Below, in pieces: positions 1 through 11,585 of a stretch of DNA of 64,000 nucleotides; the stretch's first letter is position 1; each line of letters begins with the position of its first letter. The notes under the pieces were generated by a model. The model ran no database searches, was not told the origin of the DNA, and was given only the letters and a program-made list of their open reading frames with translations. The stretch spans positions 62,001-126,000 of the forward strand of contig JAEOAD010001756.1 of the NCBI GenBank assembly GCA_036365145.1, in the 5' to 3' direction. This stretch comes from Orientallactaga sibirica (Eukaryota > Chordata > Mammalia > Rodentia > Dipodidae). The translations under genes were made by a program, and so were the position numbers.

Positions 1-61
1 CCCACTGAGCCAGTGTCTCTGAACTGGTGTGATGTGCAGATCACAGCGAAAAAGGAATAGC

Positions 62-1211
62 ATGAAAAACCAGAAACAAGTAAATCAAGCTACACTATCC
101 AGTCCTACAATGGATTTCTCGAATCAAATCATAGAAGAGACATTAGAATCAGAACCCCAAAATGAAGAGACAAGCTATGCAACCCTGGCCAAGCAAATAT
201 CACAACTCTCAGAAAGTCAACAAATAGCCAATAATTGTATGAATGTTATCCATGCTAGATTAGACCTAATAGAAAAGAACCAGGAAGGGTTCCAAAAACA
301 GTTAAATGAGCTGAAGGAGAGTGAAAAAAAAGAAGTCCTCAATAACCAGATGGCTAAGTTCAATGAAGACATAAAAAATGCAAGGATGAACTCCAAGAAG
401 CATTAAGAAGGTCAGAAAATGACGTGAAAAGGGAACTAGACAGAGGGATGGAAACTATACATAAAAAAACAGTAGAAAATATGAACCAAATTGAACAAAC
501 CCAAAACTCTATAGAAGCTCTTAAGAATAGAGTCAGCCAAGTAGAGGATAGAAACTCAGAACTGGAAGACAAAACAGAAGAAACAGTTCGTGAGTCCAGA
601 AACTTCAACAAGTTCAAAAATTATTGTGAACAGAACATGAGGGAAATGTGGGATACCCTGAAGCGTCCAAACATTAGGATCATGGGCATACCAGAAGGGG
701 AAGAAACACAGACTAAAGGAATGGAAAGCTTATTCAACAAAATAATTGAAGAAAACTTTCCTACTCTCTCAAGAGAAAATCCCATCAAGCTACAAGAACT
801 CCAAACAGGCTGGACCAAAGGAGAAATTCTCCGAGACACATTATTTTTAAGACTCTAAACATCAAGCACAAAGAGAAAATCCTAAAAGCAGCCAGGGAAA
901 AACAACACATTACATATAAAGGGAACCCCATTAGAATTACCTCAGATTTCTCAATGGAAACCCTAAAAGCCAGAAGGGCCTGGAATGGAACACTGCAAAC
1001 TCTAAGAACCCATGGTTTCCAGCCACAACTACTCTATCCAGCAAAAGTATCCCTCATAATAGATGGTGAAAGAAAAACATTCCATGATAAAACTCATCTC
1101 TACAAATATATGAACACAAAGCCAAACCTACAGAAAGTACTTCAGGGAATTCTTCACACAGAAGAAACAAATAACCAATCTCAAGAGCCCTCAAGAAGCA
1201 GTCCACATTAA
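62..1211 (+). pseudogene. L1 ORF1 (RNA-binding chaperone), frameshifted
   Basis: This is the remnant of L1 ORF1p, the trimeric RNA-binding protein that coats L1 RNA in the cytoplasm. The likely start is the ATG at 62, which opens MKNQKQ; an upstream in-frame ATG at 29 is possible. Three reading frames succeed each other: 62-406 (N-terminal, Gln/Asn/Glu-rich coiled-coil region), 424-858 (rest of the coiled coil, then an RRM with the motif RPNIRIMGIPEGEE) and 954-1211 (C-terminal domain with ETLKARRAW and YPAKVSLI, matching the YPAKLS-type motif of mammalian ORF1p). There is therefore a frameshift near 400-424 and another near 830-860. The total span of about 1.15 kb fits the usual 340-390 residues. 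I see no other credible identity. Confidence 0.92.
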
Positions 1212-4200
1212 CCCCTTACCCCAAAAAAAAAAATAAAAATAAAAAACACAAAGACCACAACCCACTACAATATTGCTGGTATTAAATCAAACCTCAAACT
1301 AATATCTCTGAACATTAATGGCCTCAATTCACCCATCAAAAGACATAAGCTAACAGGGTGGATCAGAAAACTGGACCCCTCAATCTGCTGTCTTCAAGAA
1401 ACACACCTCACCACTAAAGACAGACACCTCCTAAGGGTGAAAGGGTGGAAAATGATATTCCAAGCAAACACAAATACGAAAAAAGCAGGCGTAGCTATAC
1501 TTATATCAGATAAAATAGACTTCAAACCAAAATTAAACAAAAAAGACAAAGAAGGCCACTTCTTACTTATCAAGGGAACAATCCAACAAGAGGACATCAC
1601 AATCATCAATATTTATGCACCAAACACAGGTGCACCACAATTCATAAAGCAAAATCTACTTGGCAACAAAACAGAAATAAACACCAACACCATCATAGTT
1701 GGGGACTTCAATACTCCACTATCAACAATGGATGGATCATCCAAACAGAAAATTAATAGAGAAGTAAGAGAGCTCAACAACACCATAGAGCAACTAGACC
1801 TAACAGACGTATATAGAACATTCCACCCAAAATCTACAGATTACACATTCTTCTCAGCAGCCCACAGAACCTTCTCTAAAATAGATCATGTACTGGGCCA
1901 CAAAGCCTGCCTCCATAATTTCAAGAAAATTGATGTAATTTCCTGCATGATATCAGACCACAATGCTGTAATGCTAGAAATTAACAACAAAAAGTACCCC
2001 AGGAGTCCCTCTACCTCCTGGAAATTGAACAACACACTTTTAAACAACAAATGGGTTGTGGATGAAATAAAGAATGAAATTGCAAAATTTCTAGAACTCA
2101 ATGACAATGAGAACACATCATACCAAAACTTGTGGGACACAATGAAGGCAGTCCTTAGGGGAAAAATCATAGCACTAAATGCCATCATAAGAAAAATAGA
2201 AAGATCCCTAATCAATAACCTGACCATTCACCTAAAAGCATTGGAAAGGCTAGAAAAAGCCAACCCAAAAATTTCCAGATGGAAAGAAATAATTAAAATC
2301 AGAGCAGAAATTAATGAATTGGAAACTAAGAGGACAATTAAGAAAATTGATGAAACAAAGAGCTGGTTCTTCGAAAAAATTAACAAGATTGATACACCCC
2401 TGGCCAATTTGATCAAGCGGAAAAAAGAAACACTTCAAATCAACAAAATTAGAAATGAAAAGGGAGAGATCACAACAGACATGAGCGAAATAGGAAGAGT
2501 AATTAGGACTTATTTTAAAAACCTCTACTCCATAAAACAGGAAAATATGGAGGAAATGGATGAATTCCTAGACACATACCACCTACCAAAGCTAAGCCCA
2601 GAGCAGATTAATTTCCTAAACAAACCCATCACACCCTTCGAGATAGAAGAGGTAATCAAACACCTCCCCAAAAAGAAGAGTCCAGGACCAGATGGTTTCT
2701 CAGCAGAATTCTACCAAACCTTCATGGAAGAACTGAAACCAATTCTTCTCAAACTCTGCCACACAATAGGAGAACAGGGAGAGATCCCTCTTTTTATGAA
2801 GCTAGCATCACCCTAATTCCAAAACCAGGCAGGGACGCAACAAGAAAGGAAAATTATAGGCCCATTTATCTGATGAACATAGACGCAAAGATCCTGAACA
2901 AAATTCTTGCAAACCGAATTCAACAGTACATCAAAAGCATTATCTACCTTGATCAAGTAGGTTTCATCCCTGGAACGCAGGGGTGGTTCAACATTAGGAA
3001 ATCTGTCAATGTAATACAACACATAAACAAGCTGAAACACAAAAACGACATGATCATTTCGATAGATGCAGAAAAGGCCTTTGACAAAATACAACATCAC
3101 TTCATGATCAAAACACTGGAGAGAATAGGTATGGACAGCCCTTATCTGAACATAATAAAGGCTATATATAAAGCACCTAAAGCCCAAGTAATTCTTATTG
3201 GGGAGAGACTGAAGGAATTCCCATTGAGGTCAGGAACAAGGCAGGGGTGTCCACTCTCACCTCTGCTCTTCAACATAGTGCTAGAAGTATGAGCTCAAGC
3301 AATAAGACAGGAGAAAGAAATCAAAGGGATACAAATTGGAAAGGAAGAAGTTAAGTTAGCCCTATTCGCAGATGACATGATTCTATACATAAGTGACCTG
3401 AGAACTTCCATCCCAAAACTCTTAAAGGTGATTAGCACCTTCAGCAAAGTAGCAGGATACAAAATCAATGCACAGAAAACAGTAGCCTTTTTGTATGCAA
3501 AGGACAAAGACAGAAAAAGAAATAACTAACATCGTCCCATTTTCAATTGCAACAAAGAAAATAAAATACCTTGGAATAACATTAACTAAGGAAGTGAAAG
3601 ACCTATACAATGAAAACATAAAAACTCTCAAAAAAGAAATTGAGGAGGTCCTACAAAAATGGAAAGACCTCCCATGCTCCTGGATTGGTAGAATTAACAT
3701 TGTGAAAATGGCAATTTTACCAAAAGCACTTTATAGAATCAATGCAATGCCGATAAAAATCCCAACTTCCTTCTTCAATGAGATAGAAAAAAGTATCTTA
3801 AAATTCATATGGAAAGGCAGAAGGCCTCGGATATCCAAGCTCATCCTCAGCAAAAGAAACACCTCTGGAGGCATCACCATACCTGATCTAAAGTTATACT
3901 ACAAAGCCATTGTAATTAAAACAACCTGGTACTGGCACAAAAACAGGAATATAGACCAATGGAACAGAATTGAAGACCCAGACTTTGAGTCAAGAAACTA
4001 CAGCTACTTGATATTTGACAAAGGCCCTAGCAATGTAGAATGGAAAAAGGACTGCATCTTCAACAAATGGTGCTGGACAAACTGGACAACCATATGTAGG
4101 AAAATGAAAGTCGACCCACACATCTCTCCATGCACAAAAATTAAGTCCAAATGGATAAAAGACCTTAATATAAAACCAGAAACTCTGCTACAACTGGAAG

Positions 4201-5010
4201 AAAAAATAGGAGGAACCTTCCACGATATAGGAGTGGGAAAAGATTTCCTGAACAAAACCTCAGCAGCTCAGGAAATTAAACAATCACTCAACCATTGGGA
4301 TCTCATGAAGCTGAAAAGCTTTTTCACTGACAAAAATATTATATCCAAAGTCAGCAGAAAACCCCAGAATGAGAGAAAATTTTTACCAGTTATACAACTG
4401 ACAAAGGCCTAATTTCTAGAATCTATGAAGAACTCCAAAACCTAAACAATAAATCACCAAACAACCCACTCACAAAGTGGGGCAGAGAACTGCACAGGGA
4501 GTTCTCAGAGGAAGAAATACGAATAGCAAACACACATTTATGAAAATGTTCAACATCCCTAATCAGGGAAATGCAAATTCAAACAACTATGAGATTCCAC
4601 CTTACCCCAGTAAGGATGGCTAACATTAAAAAAAAACAATGAAAACAAATGCTGGCGAGGCTGCGGAGAAATAGGAACAAGTCTTCACTGTTGGTGGGAA
4701 TGTAAAATGGTTCAACCACTATGGACAGCTATATGGAGACTATTGAAAAGGATGACCATAGACTTACCAATGGATCCAGTTATTCCCTTATTGGGCATTT
4801 ACCCTAAAGGCTCCAAGCTCAACCATGTTTATAGCTGCTCAATTCATAATAGCAAAGAGCTGGAATCAACCCAGGTGTCCATCACTAGATGAATGGATAA
4901 CAAAGATGTGGTATATCTATACTATGGAATTCTACGTAGCAGTAAGGAAAGATGAAATAAGGAAATTTGAAAAAAAAAATGGTCAAACATGGAACAATCA
5001 TCCTCAGTGA
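1212..5010 (+). pseudogene. L1 ORF2 (endonuclease / reverse transcriptase), multiply broken
   Basis: ORF2 encodes the protein that nicks target DNA and primes reverse transcription. The frame is open from just after the ORF1 stop, but its first ATG is only at 1437, inside the endonuclease. Endonuclease motifs are QETHL (1395-1409) and SDHN (1953-1964). Reverse transcriptase motifs are IDAEKAFDK (about 3064-3090), [14 protein letters not shown] (about 3233-3274) and FADD (3365-3376). The C-terminal Cys-rich region is near 4650-4700. Lesions seen: a frameshift near 2795; an in-frame TGA at 3290-3292 where the older copy X has a Leu codon; a frameshift near 3500; a frameshift near 4370-4390; a stop near 4541; and a 20-bp deletion near 4815 relative to copy B. 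The length of about 3.8 kb is normal for ORF2. It is clearly non-functional. Confidence 0.94.
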
Positions 5011-6575
5011 GCTCACCGAAGCACAAAAAGATAATCGTTGCATGGTCTCATTTATCTGTCGCCCCTAACCGGATTCCACGTGACATGTGGCCAAACCTAA
5101 TAAACACTCTGAGGATGAGACAAGAAGGAGGGTGGGATGGAAGGAGGGTAAAGGTGGGAGGGAATGAGAGGGTGGGAGGGAGGACAAGGGGTGGATACAA
5201 ATTGGGACCCAAAAGGGAAAAATACTACAAAACCCTTTACTCTGAACAACAGGCTAAAACAGTGATCCTTCAGCAGGCCTACAGAGGGAATACTCGAACC
5301 ACAGGAACCTGGAGAGAACATGATGAAGGCCAACTTTAATCTTGTCCTGCTTCTCTTTCTCCTCTCTCTCTCTCCCTCCTTCCCTCTCTCTCTCTCTTTC
5401 TCTCTCTCTCTCTTCCTCTCCTCTCTATACTCACTTTCTCTTTTACATTACATGTCTTTTTCCTCCCTCACCTTCCTAGGTGCAGACTTATAACTCCCAG
5501 TGCCAGCAGGGGGTTAACTTCCACAATGAGCTGTTGATCTGAAACACCTACAAGGTTCCCCAAAAAAAGACAGACTTTGGTCAGAGTACTTGGAGACCCA
5601 CCAAAGGTTAACAGTAAGACCCTACTGTCGAAGACAGCATACGTGTGTGAGACCAAACACAGAGAGAGACCTGGCCAGAATATGGAAGAAGGTCAGTCCC
5701 CAGACAGTTAGCTAGTCTAGTACCAGAGGGTGCTACACGAGCAACTGGGGGAAAATGTCTGACATTGGTCCAAACAACTTGCAGTCTAAGATACCCAGCA
5801 GGAAACAATCTGATGTAATGCTCATACAAGTGCAGTAGTGGCAAACAGCCATGGTGGGTTACCAACTGCTCTTGATTTGGCTAATAAATCCATTCAGTGG
5901 AATGGAACTCATTGCTGGAACTGGGAAATAAGTCAAAGCCATGTACAAAAAATGAGCTCAGTCTCCAAGATCTAGAGGCCACCAAATGTGGGCTAGAAGA
6001 GAGCCAATGCATATAAAGTTCCCTCCAAAACATATATGGTTATCCCTTCTATCTAGTACTAACTTCTCTCTCCGTTGGAGAATTTGCTTATCTCTTTTCA
6101 GGTGGACAACGAACCTGAAGGGAGGATCAGATAACCACACCTCACCAGCTGAAACCATAGAACAACGCAGGGGAAGGGCAAGAATACAGCACTCAAGGCA
6201 ATCACAACACCAGAGAAAGGCTGAAGGAGATAAATACAGAGAACATCCAACTCCATCTAAGCCAGATATCCAGACACACAGAGGCTCCCAAAACCTCATG
6301 AAGGAAGCAGAACTAAAATGACCCCAATGTGGCTCAGGGAAACTCGCGGAAGAGGGGGCGGAAAGATTGTTAGAGTCACAAGTTGGGGCATTATGCACAG
6401 AGACTGGGGCCTATCCACCAGAACTCTTGAGCAAACTCACAATGCACGATCCACATTCCCCATTGATGAGGGCCCCTTTGAAAGTGGGAGGACGGGGAGG
6501 AGGACAATGGAACCAATACTATGAATGTAAAATCAGAATAATATAAATAAAAATATATATATTTATTTTAAAAAA
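5011..6575 (+). other. L1 copy A 3' UTR and A-rich tail
   Basis: This non-coding stretch follows the ORF2 stop. It contains a purine-rich segment (5100-5220), a polypyrimidine tract (5345-5420) and a long moderately complex 3' UTR. It aligns by eye almost end to end with 11430-12989, including the start of the tail near 6540. Short ORFs here, such as 5989-6321, are chance frames in the UTR; the same frames are altered in copy B. Confidence 0.85.
5345..5460 (+). repeat. CT-rich polypyrimidine tract in L1 3' UTR
   Basis: A run of CTCTCT and CCTCCTT words with almost no purines. The equivalent tract in copy B (about 11785-11880) is shorter, so the tract has changed length since the copies diverged. 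Rodent L1 3' UTRs commonly carry homopurine/homopyrimidine tracts. Confidence 0.85.
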
Positions 6576-7989
6576 TCCTAATATGTATGTTTTGGTTAAA
6601 AAGCTATATAGGCTTTATCTATTGCAAGCACCTACATAAATTCATGTACCCAAGGAAGATGTTCTTATCCAGCTTTAAAAAATAAATTCTATAGTGTCCA
6701 CTGGCATTAGTGATCACTAAGCTTGAAGGTAACAATATTCCCATGTAAAGTCTCTACTAAACTTTTGGGATTCCTATTCCAGAATTACTGAAGCTTCCTT
6801 CTGTACTTCTAAGTCCAAAGTGAGGACTTTCCACAGAACCATCTTGTGTGTGAGATGCACAAGAGAGGAACTCTGCGTGAGGAACTCTCGGTGAAGTCCC
6901 CTATGCGAAGACTTTCTGTGTGAATGTCTTTGAAGACCCATGTGAGATCCTTTTTGGAGAACTCCTGTGAAAAGACCACCGTATGAGGACAGTTCTGTGA
7001 GATCCTGTATGGGGTCCAAAAGTATGAGGACTCCTGTATGACAAATTTTCTGTGAGAACTCTGTATGAGATCCTCTGTGTGGGGCTGAGTCCTCTGTTAC
7101 AAAACTACCTACATGTTTTCATTCCACAAAGTGGTCTCAGGTTCAGTGGACTCAGAAAGAGGTTTTTTTTTGTTGTTGTTTTTTAAACTAAAACTGAAGA
7201 GAGGGTCAGTAATTAACAGAGAAACTTATATCAAATGAATACCTGAGTAAAACTGAAATAGTACAAACAAGCCATACTTATCCACTCATTTGCATTTATA
7301 AAATCTATTGAACATCTTTATTCCAAGAAACCTAACCAGAGCAGTGGACAGCTCATACCTCCCACTTTTGTGACTGCCCTATCTGACCACAGGGTGCCTT
7401 CTTGTCTGCCACACTGTCAAGTCTAGCTGAGGTAAGCTCCCTGCAATTGCCTGAAATGAATTTCTGATTCCTTCCACTTCCATTTCTTTAGCATGTTCCT
7501 CCTATAATCCTGTCTTTCTGCACTTCTTCATTACTTCCTGAAAATAATCTACTTAAATTTCATTCAGTAACTGTCCTCCTCAGAAGCCATCCCAACCCTC
7601 CATAAGACCTTGCTCTTTTCTTCCTTGGGTTATCCTGGAACTTGGGTGCCTGCCTCTCCCCTTAGACCTCAAAAAGACAGCACCGTTGGTGCTGGGCTTT
7701 CTTTTGCATGCATACACAACTCATCTTGCCAACAGACTTGGACACTCTCTCCCTCACAGAATATGTTCCCTACTGCCCATTTAGTTAATCAGTGAAGAAA
7801 CCTCTTATACAGCCATGAGTTAACAGATTATTCAAAGCAGAACCTGAGACACATTGATGTCACTGGAAATGCTAATGGCTTGCTTTCCTATCTTATTCCT
7901 TCCTATGTGACTTAAAGGCAACAGGACTTTATACTAAATGCTTAACGAACACATCTGCATTGATGGAAATAAATTGTCTTCCAGTGGCT
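6576..7989. other. Non-repetitive sequence, no gene recognised
   Basis: This interval has ordinary base composition and no ORF with protein-like character. It holds a degenerate short tandem repeat (6835-7090). Its last 50 bases look like an mRNA 3' end: AATAAA at about 7969, some 16 bases of sequence, then a long A run. I cannot tell whether the upstream 0.7 kb is part of a retrocopied transcript or simply intergenic. Confidence 0.6.
6835..7090 (+). repeat. Degenerate short tandem repeat (GTGAG/GAGGACTCCTGT words)
   Basis: Words such as CTGTGTGAGA, TATGAGGACTCCTGT and TGTGAGATCCT recur at irregular spacings of roughly 20-30 bases. The unit is too eroded to define a consensus by eye. It appears in no other part of the window. 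Confidence 0.55.
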
Positions 7990-8007
7990 GCAAAAAAAAA
8001 AAAAAAA
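7966..8007 (+). repeat. AATAAA followed by poly(A), retrocopy-like 3' end
   Basis: An AATAAA hexamer lies about 20 bases before an uninterrupted run of about 18 A and then AAAAAG/AAAAG. This is the spacing of a polyadenylated transcript. Immediately after it, sequence of a 5'-truncated L1 begins. It could mark the 3' end of an older retrocopy or an A-rich L1 integration site. Confidence 0.45.
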
Positions 8008-10363
8008 AAAAGAAAAAGAAATTAGAGAGTTCACAAGTAAACAACTTAATGCTTTACCTTAAGGCCTTGGAAAGAAAAGAACAATGCAAACCAAAAATCA
8101 GTAGACGGGAAGAAATAATAAAGGTTAGGGTAGAAATTAACAAAATGGAAACAAACAAACAAAAAATCCAAAAAAATCAATGAAACGAAGAGTTGGTTCT
8201 TTGAAAGGATAAACAAGATTGATAAACCCTTAGCAAATCTGACCAAAAGAAAGAGAGAAGAGACAAAAATTGACAAAATTAGAGATGGAAAAGGCAACAT
8301 CACAACAGATACCAAAGAAATTCAGAAAATCATACAGACATATTTTAAGAATATATATGCCTCTAAGTTTGAAAACCTGAAAGAAATGGATGATTTCCTT
8401 GATTCATATGACCTACCAAATTTAAATCAAGATGAGATAAACCATTTAAATAGACCTATAACAACTACAGAGATCCAAACAGTTATAAAAAGTCTCCCAA
8501 CTAAAAAAAGTCCAGGCCCAGATGGATTCACTGTTGAATTTTACCATACATTCCTGGAAGAACTATCACCAATGCTTCTCAAACTTTTCCATAAAATAGA
8601 AAAGGAAGGAATTCAACCAAAATCCTTCTATGAAGCCAGCATCACCCTGATACCCAAACCGGACAAAGACAGGTCAAGAAAAGAAAATTACAGACCAATC
8701 TCCCTCATGAACATAGATGCAAAAATTCTCAACAAAATACTAGCAAACAGAATACAAGAATATCTCAGAAAGATTATTCACCCCAACCAAGTAGGCTTCA
8801 TCCCAGAGATGCAAGGATGGTTCAACATACGCAAATCCATAAATGTAATACACCATATAAATGGTCTGAAGGAAAAAAATTACATGGTCATCTCAATAGA
8901 TGCAGAAAAGGCATTTGACAAAATCCAACACCCCTTCATGGTGAAAGTATTGCAGTAACTGGGAACAGAAGGAACATATCTGAACATAATAAAAGCTATT
9001 TATGACAAACCTACAGCCAACATAATACTAAATGGGGAAAAACTTGAAGCTTTTCCTCTAAATTCAGGAACAAGACAAGGGTGTCCACTTTCCCCACTTC
9101 TATTTAATATAGTACTGGAAGTCTTAGCTATAGCAATAAGCAAGAGAGACTCATAAAAGGGATACAAATTGGAAGGGAAGAGATCAAATTATCATTATTT
9201 GCAGATGATATGATCCTATACATAACAGATGCTAAAGTCTCTACCCGCAAACTGTTAGATCTGATAAACACATTTAGCAATGTAGCAGGATACAAAATAA
9301 ACACACAGAAATCAGTAGCTTTTTCTATACACTAACAACAAATATGCAGAGAATGAAATCAGGGAATCTCTCCCATTCACAATTGCCTCAAAAAAAATAA
9401 TAACTTGGAATAAACTTAACCAAGGAAGTTAAGGATCTCTACAATGAGAACTTTAAAAAACTCAAGAGACAAATTACAGAAGACACAAGGAAATGGAAAG
9501 ACATCCCATGTTCCTGGATTGGAAGAATCAATATTGTGAAAATAATAATCTTACCAAAAGCAATCTACACATTTAAAGTGATCCCCATTAAAATACCAAT
9601 AGCATTCTTCACAGAAATAGAAAAACAATCCTAAAGTTCATCTGGAAACAGAAAAAGCCTCGAATAGCCAAAACAATTTTGTGCAACAAAAATCAGGCTG
9701 GTGGTATTACCGTACCAGATTTTAAATTATATTACAAAGCCATAGTAACAAAAACAGCATGGTACTGGCACAAGGACAGACAGGTAGATCAATGGAACAG
9801 TATAGAAGACACAAATATTAATCCAGGCAGCTATAGCCACCTGATTTTTGACAAAAATGCCAAAAAAATATTCACTGTAGAAAAGATAGCCTCTTTAACA
9901 AGTGGTGCTGGGAAAACTGGATATCTGTATGTAAAATGATAAAAATAGATCCTTGTCTCTCTCCATGCACAAAAGTCAAATCCAAATGGATCAGGGACAT
10001 TAACATCAGGTCTGAAACTCTGAAACTGCTAGAGGAAAAGGTAGGGGAAACCTTTCAACATATTGGCATAGGCAAAGACTTTCTGAATATAACCTCAATT
10101 GCTCAGGGAATAAAACCACTAATCAACCACTGGGACCTCATAAAATTACAAAGCTTTTGTACAGCGAAGGACACTGTGAATGGAGCAAAAAGACAACCTA
10201 CAGAATTGGAGAAAATCTTTGCCAGCTATACATCTGACAGAGGATTAATATCCAGAATATACAAAGAACTTAAAAAACAGAATAATAAGAATTCAAACAA
10301 CCCAGTTAAAAAATGGGGTATGGAACTAAATAGAGAGTTCTCAGAAGAAGAAATACAGAATAT
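8008..10363 (+). mobile_element. Older L1, 5'-truncated, interrupted by a younger L1 (copy X)
   Basis: This piece begins in the middle of ORF2, downstream of the endonuclease, and runs through reverse transcriptase into the C-terminal third, stopping at a REFSEEEIQ motif where copy B takes over. It differs from copy A throughout and has many lesions, so it belongs to an older L1 lineage. It probably continues only as the short 3' tail at 12990-13085, the intervening part being lost. Confidence 0.9.
8020..10363 (+). pseudogene. L1 ORF2 remnant (RT and C-terminal region) of copy X
   Basis: The recognisable pieces are a linker (8020-8183), the reverse transcriptase fingers and palm (8386-8958, with [17 protein letters not shown] and [10 protein letters not shown]), the [12 protein letters not shown] motif near 9070-9110, FADD at 9198-9209, and the C-terminal section (9679-9939, then 9936-10363). 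A TAA at 8956-8958 ends the first reverse transcriptase block. Further frameshifts lie between 9130 and 9680, and another lies near 9930. The endonuclease is absent. The last frame runs on into the inserted copy B without a stop. Confidence 0.9.
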
Positions 10364-11585
10364 AGACCAATTGAACAGAATTGAAGACCCAGATTTCAGG
10401 TCAAATAACTACAGCTACTTGATATCTGACAAAGGCCCTTCCAACGCAGAATGGAGAAAAGACAGCATCTTCAACAAATGGTGCTGGACAAACTGGACAA
10501 CCATATATAATAAAATGAAACTCGACCTACACATCTCGACATGCACAAAAATTAAGTCCAAATGGATCAAAGACCTTAATATAAAACCAGAAACACTGCA
10601 TCTACTGGAAGAAAAAATAGAAGGAACATTCCGCGACATAGGAGTGGGAAAAGATTTCCTGAACAAAACCCCAGCAGCTCAGGAAATTAAACAATCACTC
10701 AACCATTGGGATCTCATGAAGCTGAAAAGCTTTATCACTGACAAACATCCTATAACCAAAGCCAGCAGATTACCCACAGAATGGGAGAGTATTTTCACCA
10801 GCTATACAACTGACAGAGGCCTGATTTCTAGAATCTACAAAGAACTCCAAAACCTAAACAATAAACCACCAAACAACCCACTCACAAACTGGGGCAGAGA
10901 ACTGCACAGGGAGTTCTCAGAGGAAGAAATACAAAGAGCAAATGCACATTTAAGAAAATGTCCAACATCCCTAATCATCAGGGAAATGCAAGTTAAAATA
11001 ACAATGAGATTCCACCTTACCTCAGTAAGGATGGCTAACATTAAAAAAAACAATGAAAACAAATGCTGGCGAGATTGTGGAGAAATAGGAACAAGTTTTC
11101 ACTGCTAGTGAGAATGTAAAATGGTTCAACCATTATGGACAGCTATATGGAGACTCCTGAAAAGGATGACCACAGACCTACCAATGGATCCAGTTATTCC
11201 CTTATTGGGCATTTACCCTAAAGGCTCCAATCCTCAGACCAGAGACATTTGCTCAACCATGTTTATAGCTACTCAATTCATAATAGCACAAAGCTGGAAT
11301 CAACCCAGGTGTCCATCACTAGATGAATGGATAACAAAGATGTGGTATATCTACACTATGGAAATCTATGTAGCAGTAAGAAAAGATGAAATAAGGAAAT
11401 TTGAAAAAATAAATGGTCAAACATGGAACAGATCATCCTCAGTGAGCTCACCTGAGAACAAAAAGATAATCGTTGCATGGTCTCGTTTATCTGTCGCTCC
11501 TAAACTGAATCTACGTGACATGCAGCCAAACCTAACAAACACTCTGAGGACCAGACAAGAGGGAGGGTGTGATGGGGGAAAGTAA
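10364..11585 (+). pseudogene. L1 ORF2 C-terminal remnant of copy B
   Basis: The frame continues from copy X and stays open to 11105. It then meets TAG and TGA in place of two Trp codons in the conserved HCWWEC motif (11106-11111), and is open again to 11585. The second part includes LLGIYPKGS, CPSLDEWITKMWYIYTMEIYVAVRK and a read-through of some 130 bases into what is 3' UTR in copy A. Motifs shared with copy A include [11 protein letters not shown] and [14 protein letters not shown]. It is a dead fragment without endonuclease or reverse transcriptase domains. Confidence 0.88.

Larger units (their letters stand above)
1..6575 (+). mobile_element. L1 LINE, nearly full length, 5' UTR cut by window edge (copy A)
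   Basis: This is a non-LTR retrotransposon on the + strand. In order it has an ORF1 remnant, a short A-rich spacer near 1212-1260, an ORF2 remnant with endonuclease, reverse transcriptase and C-terminal Cys-rich regions, and a 3' UTR of about 1.5 kb ending in an A/T-rich tail near 6545-6575. The 3' end is placed by comparison with the second copy at 10364-12989, which ends in the same words before its own A-rich tail. Both ORFs carry frameshifts and stops, so the copy cannot move by itself. Its 5' UTR promoter, if present, lies outside the window. It shares its 3' 2.6 kb closely with copy B, so both belong to one relatively young L1 lineage; the L1 pieces at 8008-10363 and 13086-14935 are an older, distinct lineage. 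Confidence 0.95.
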
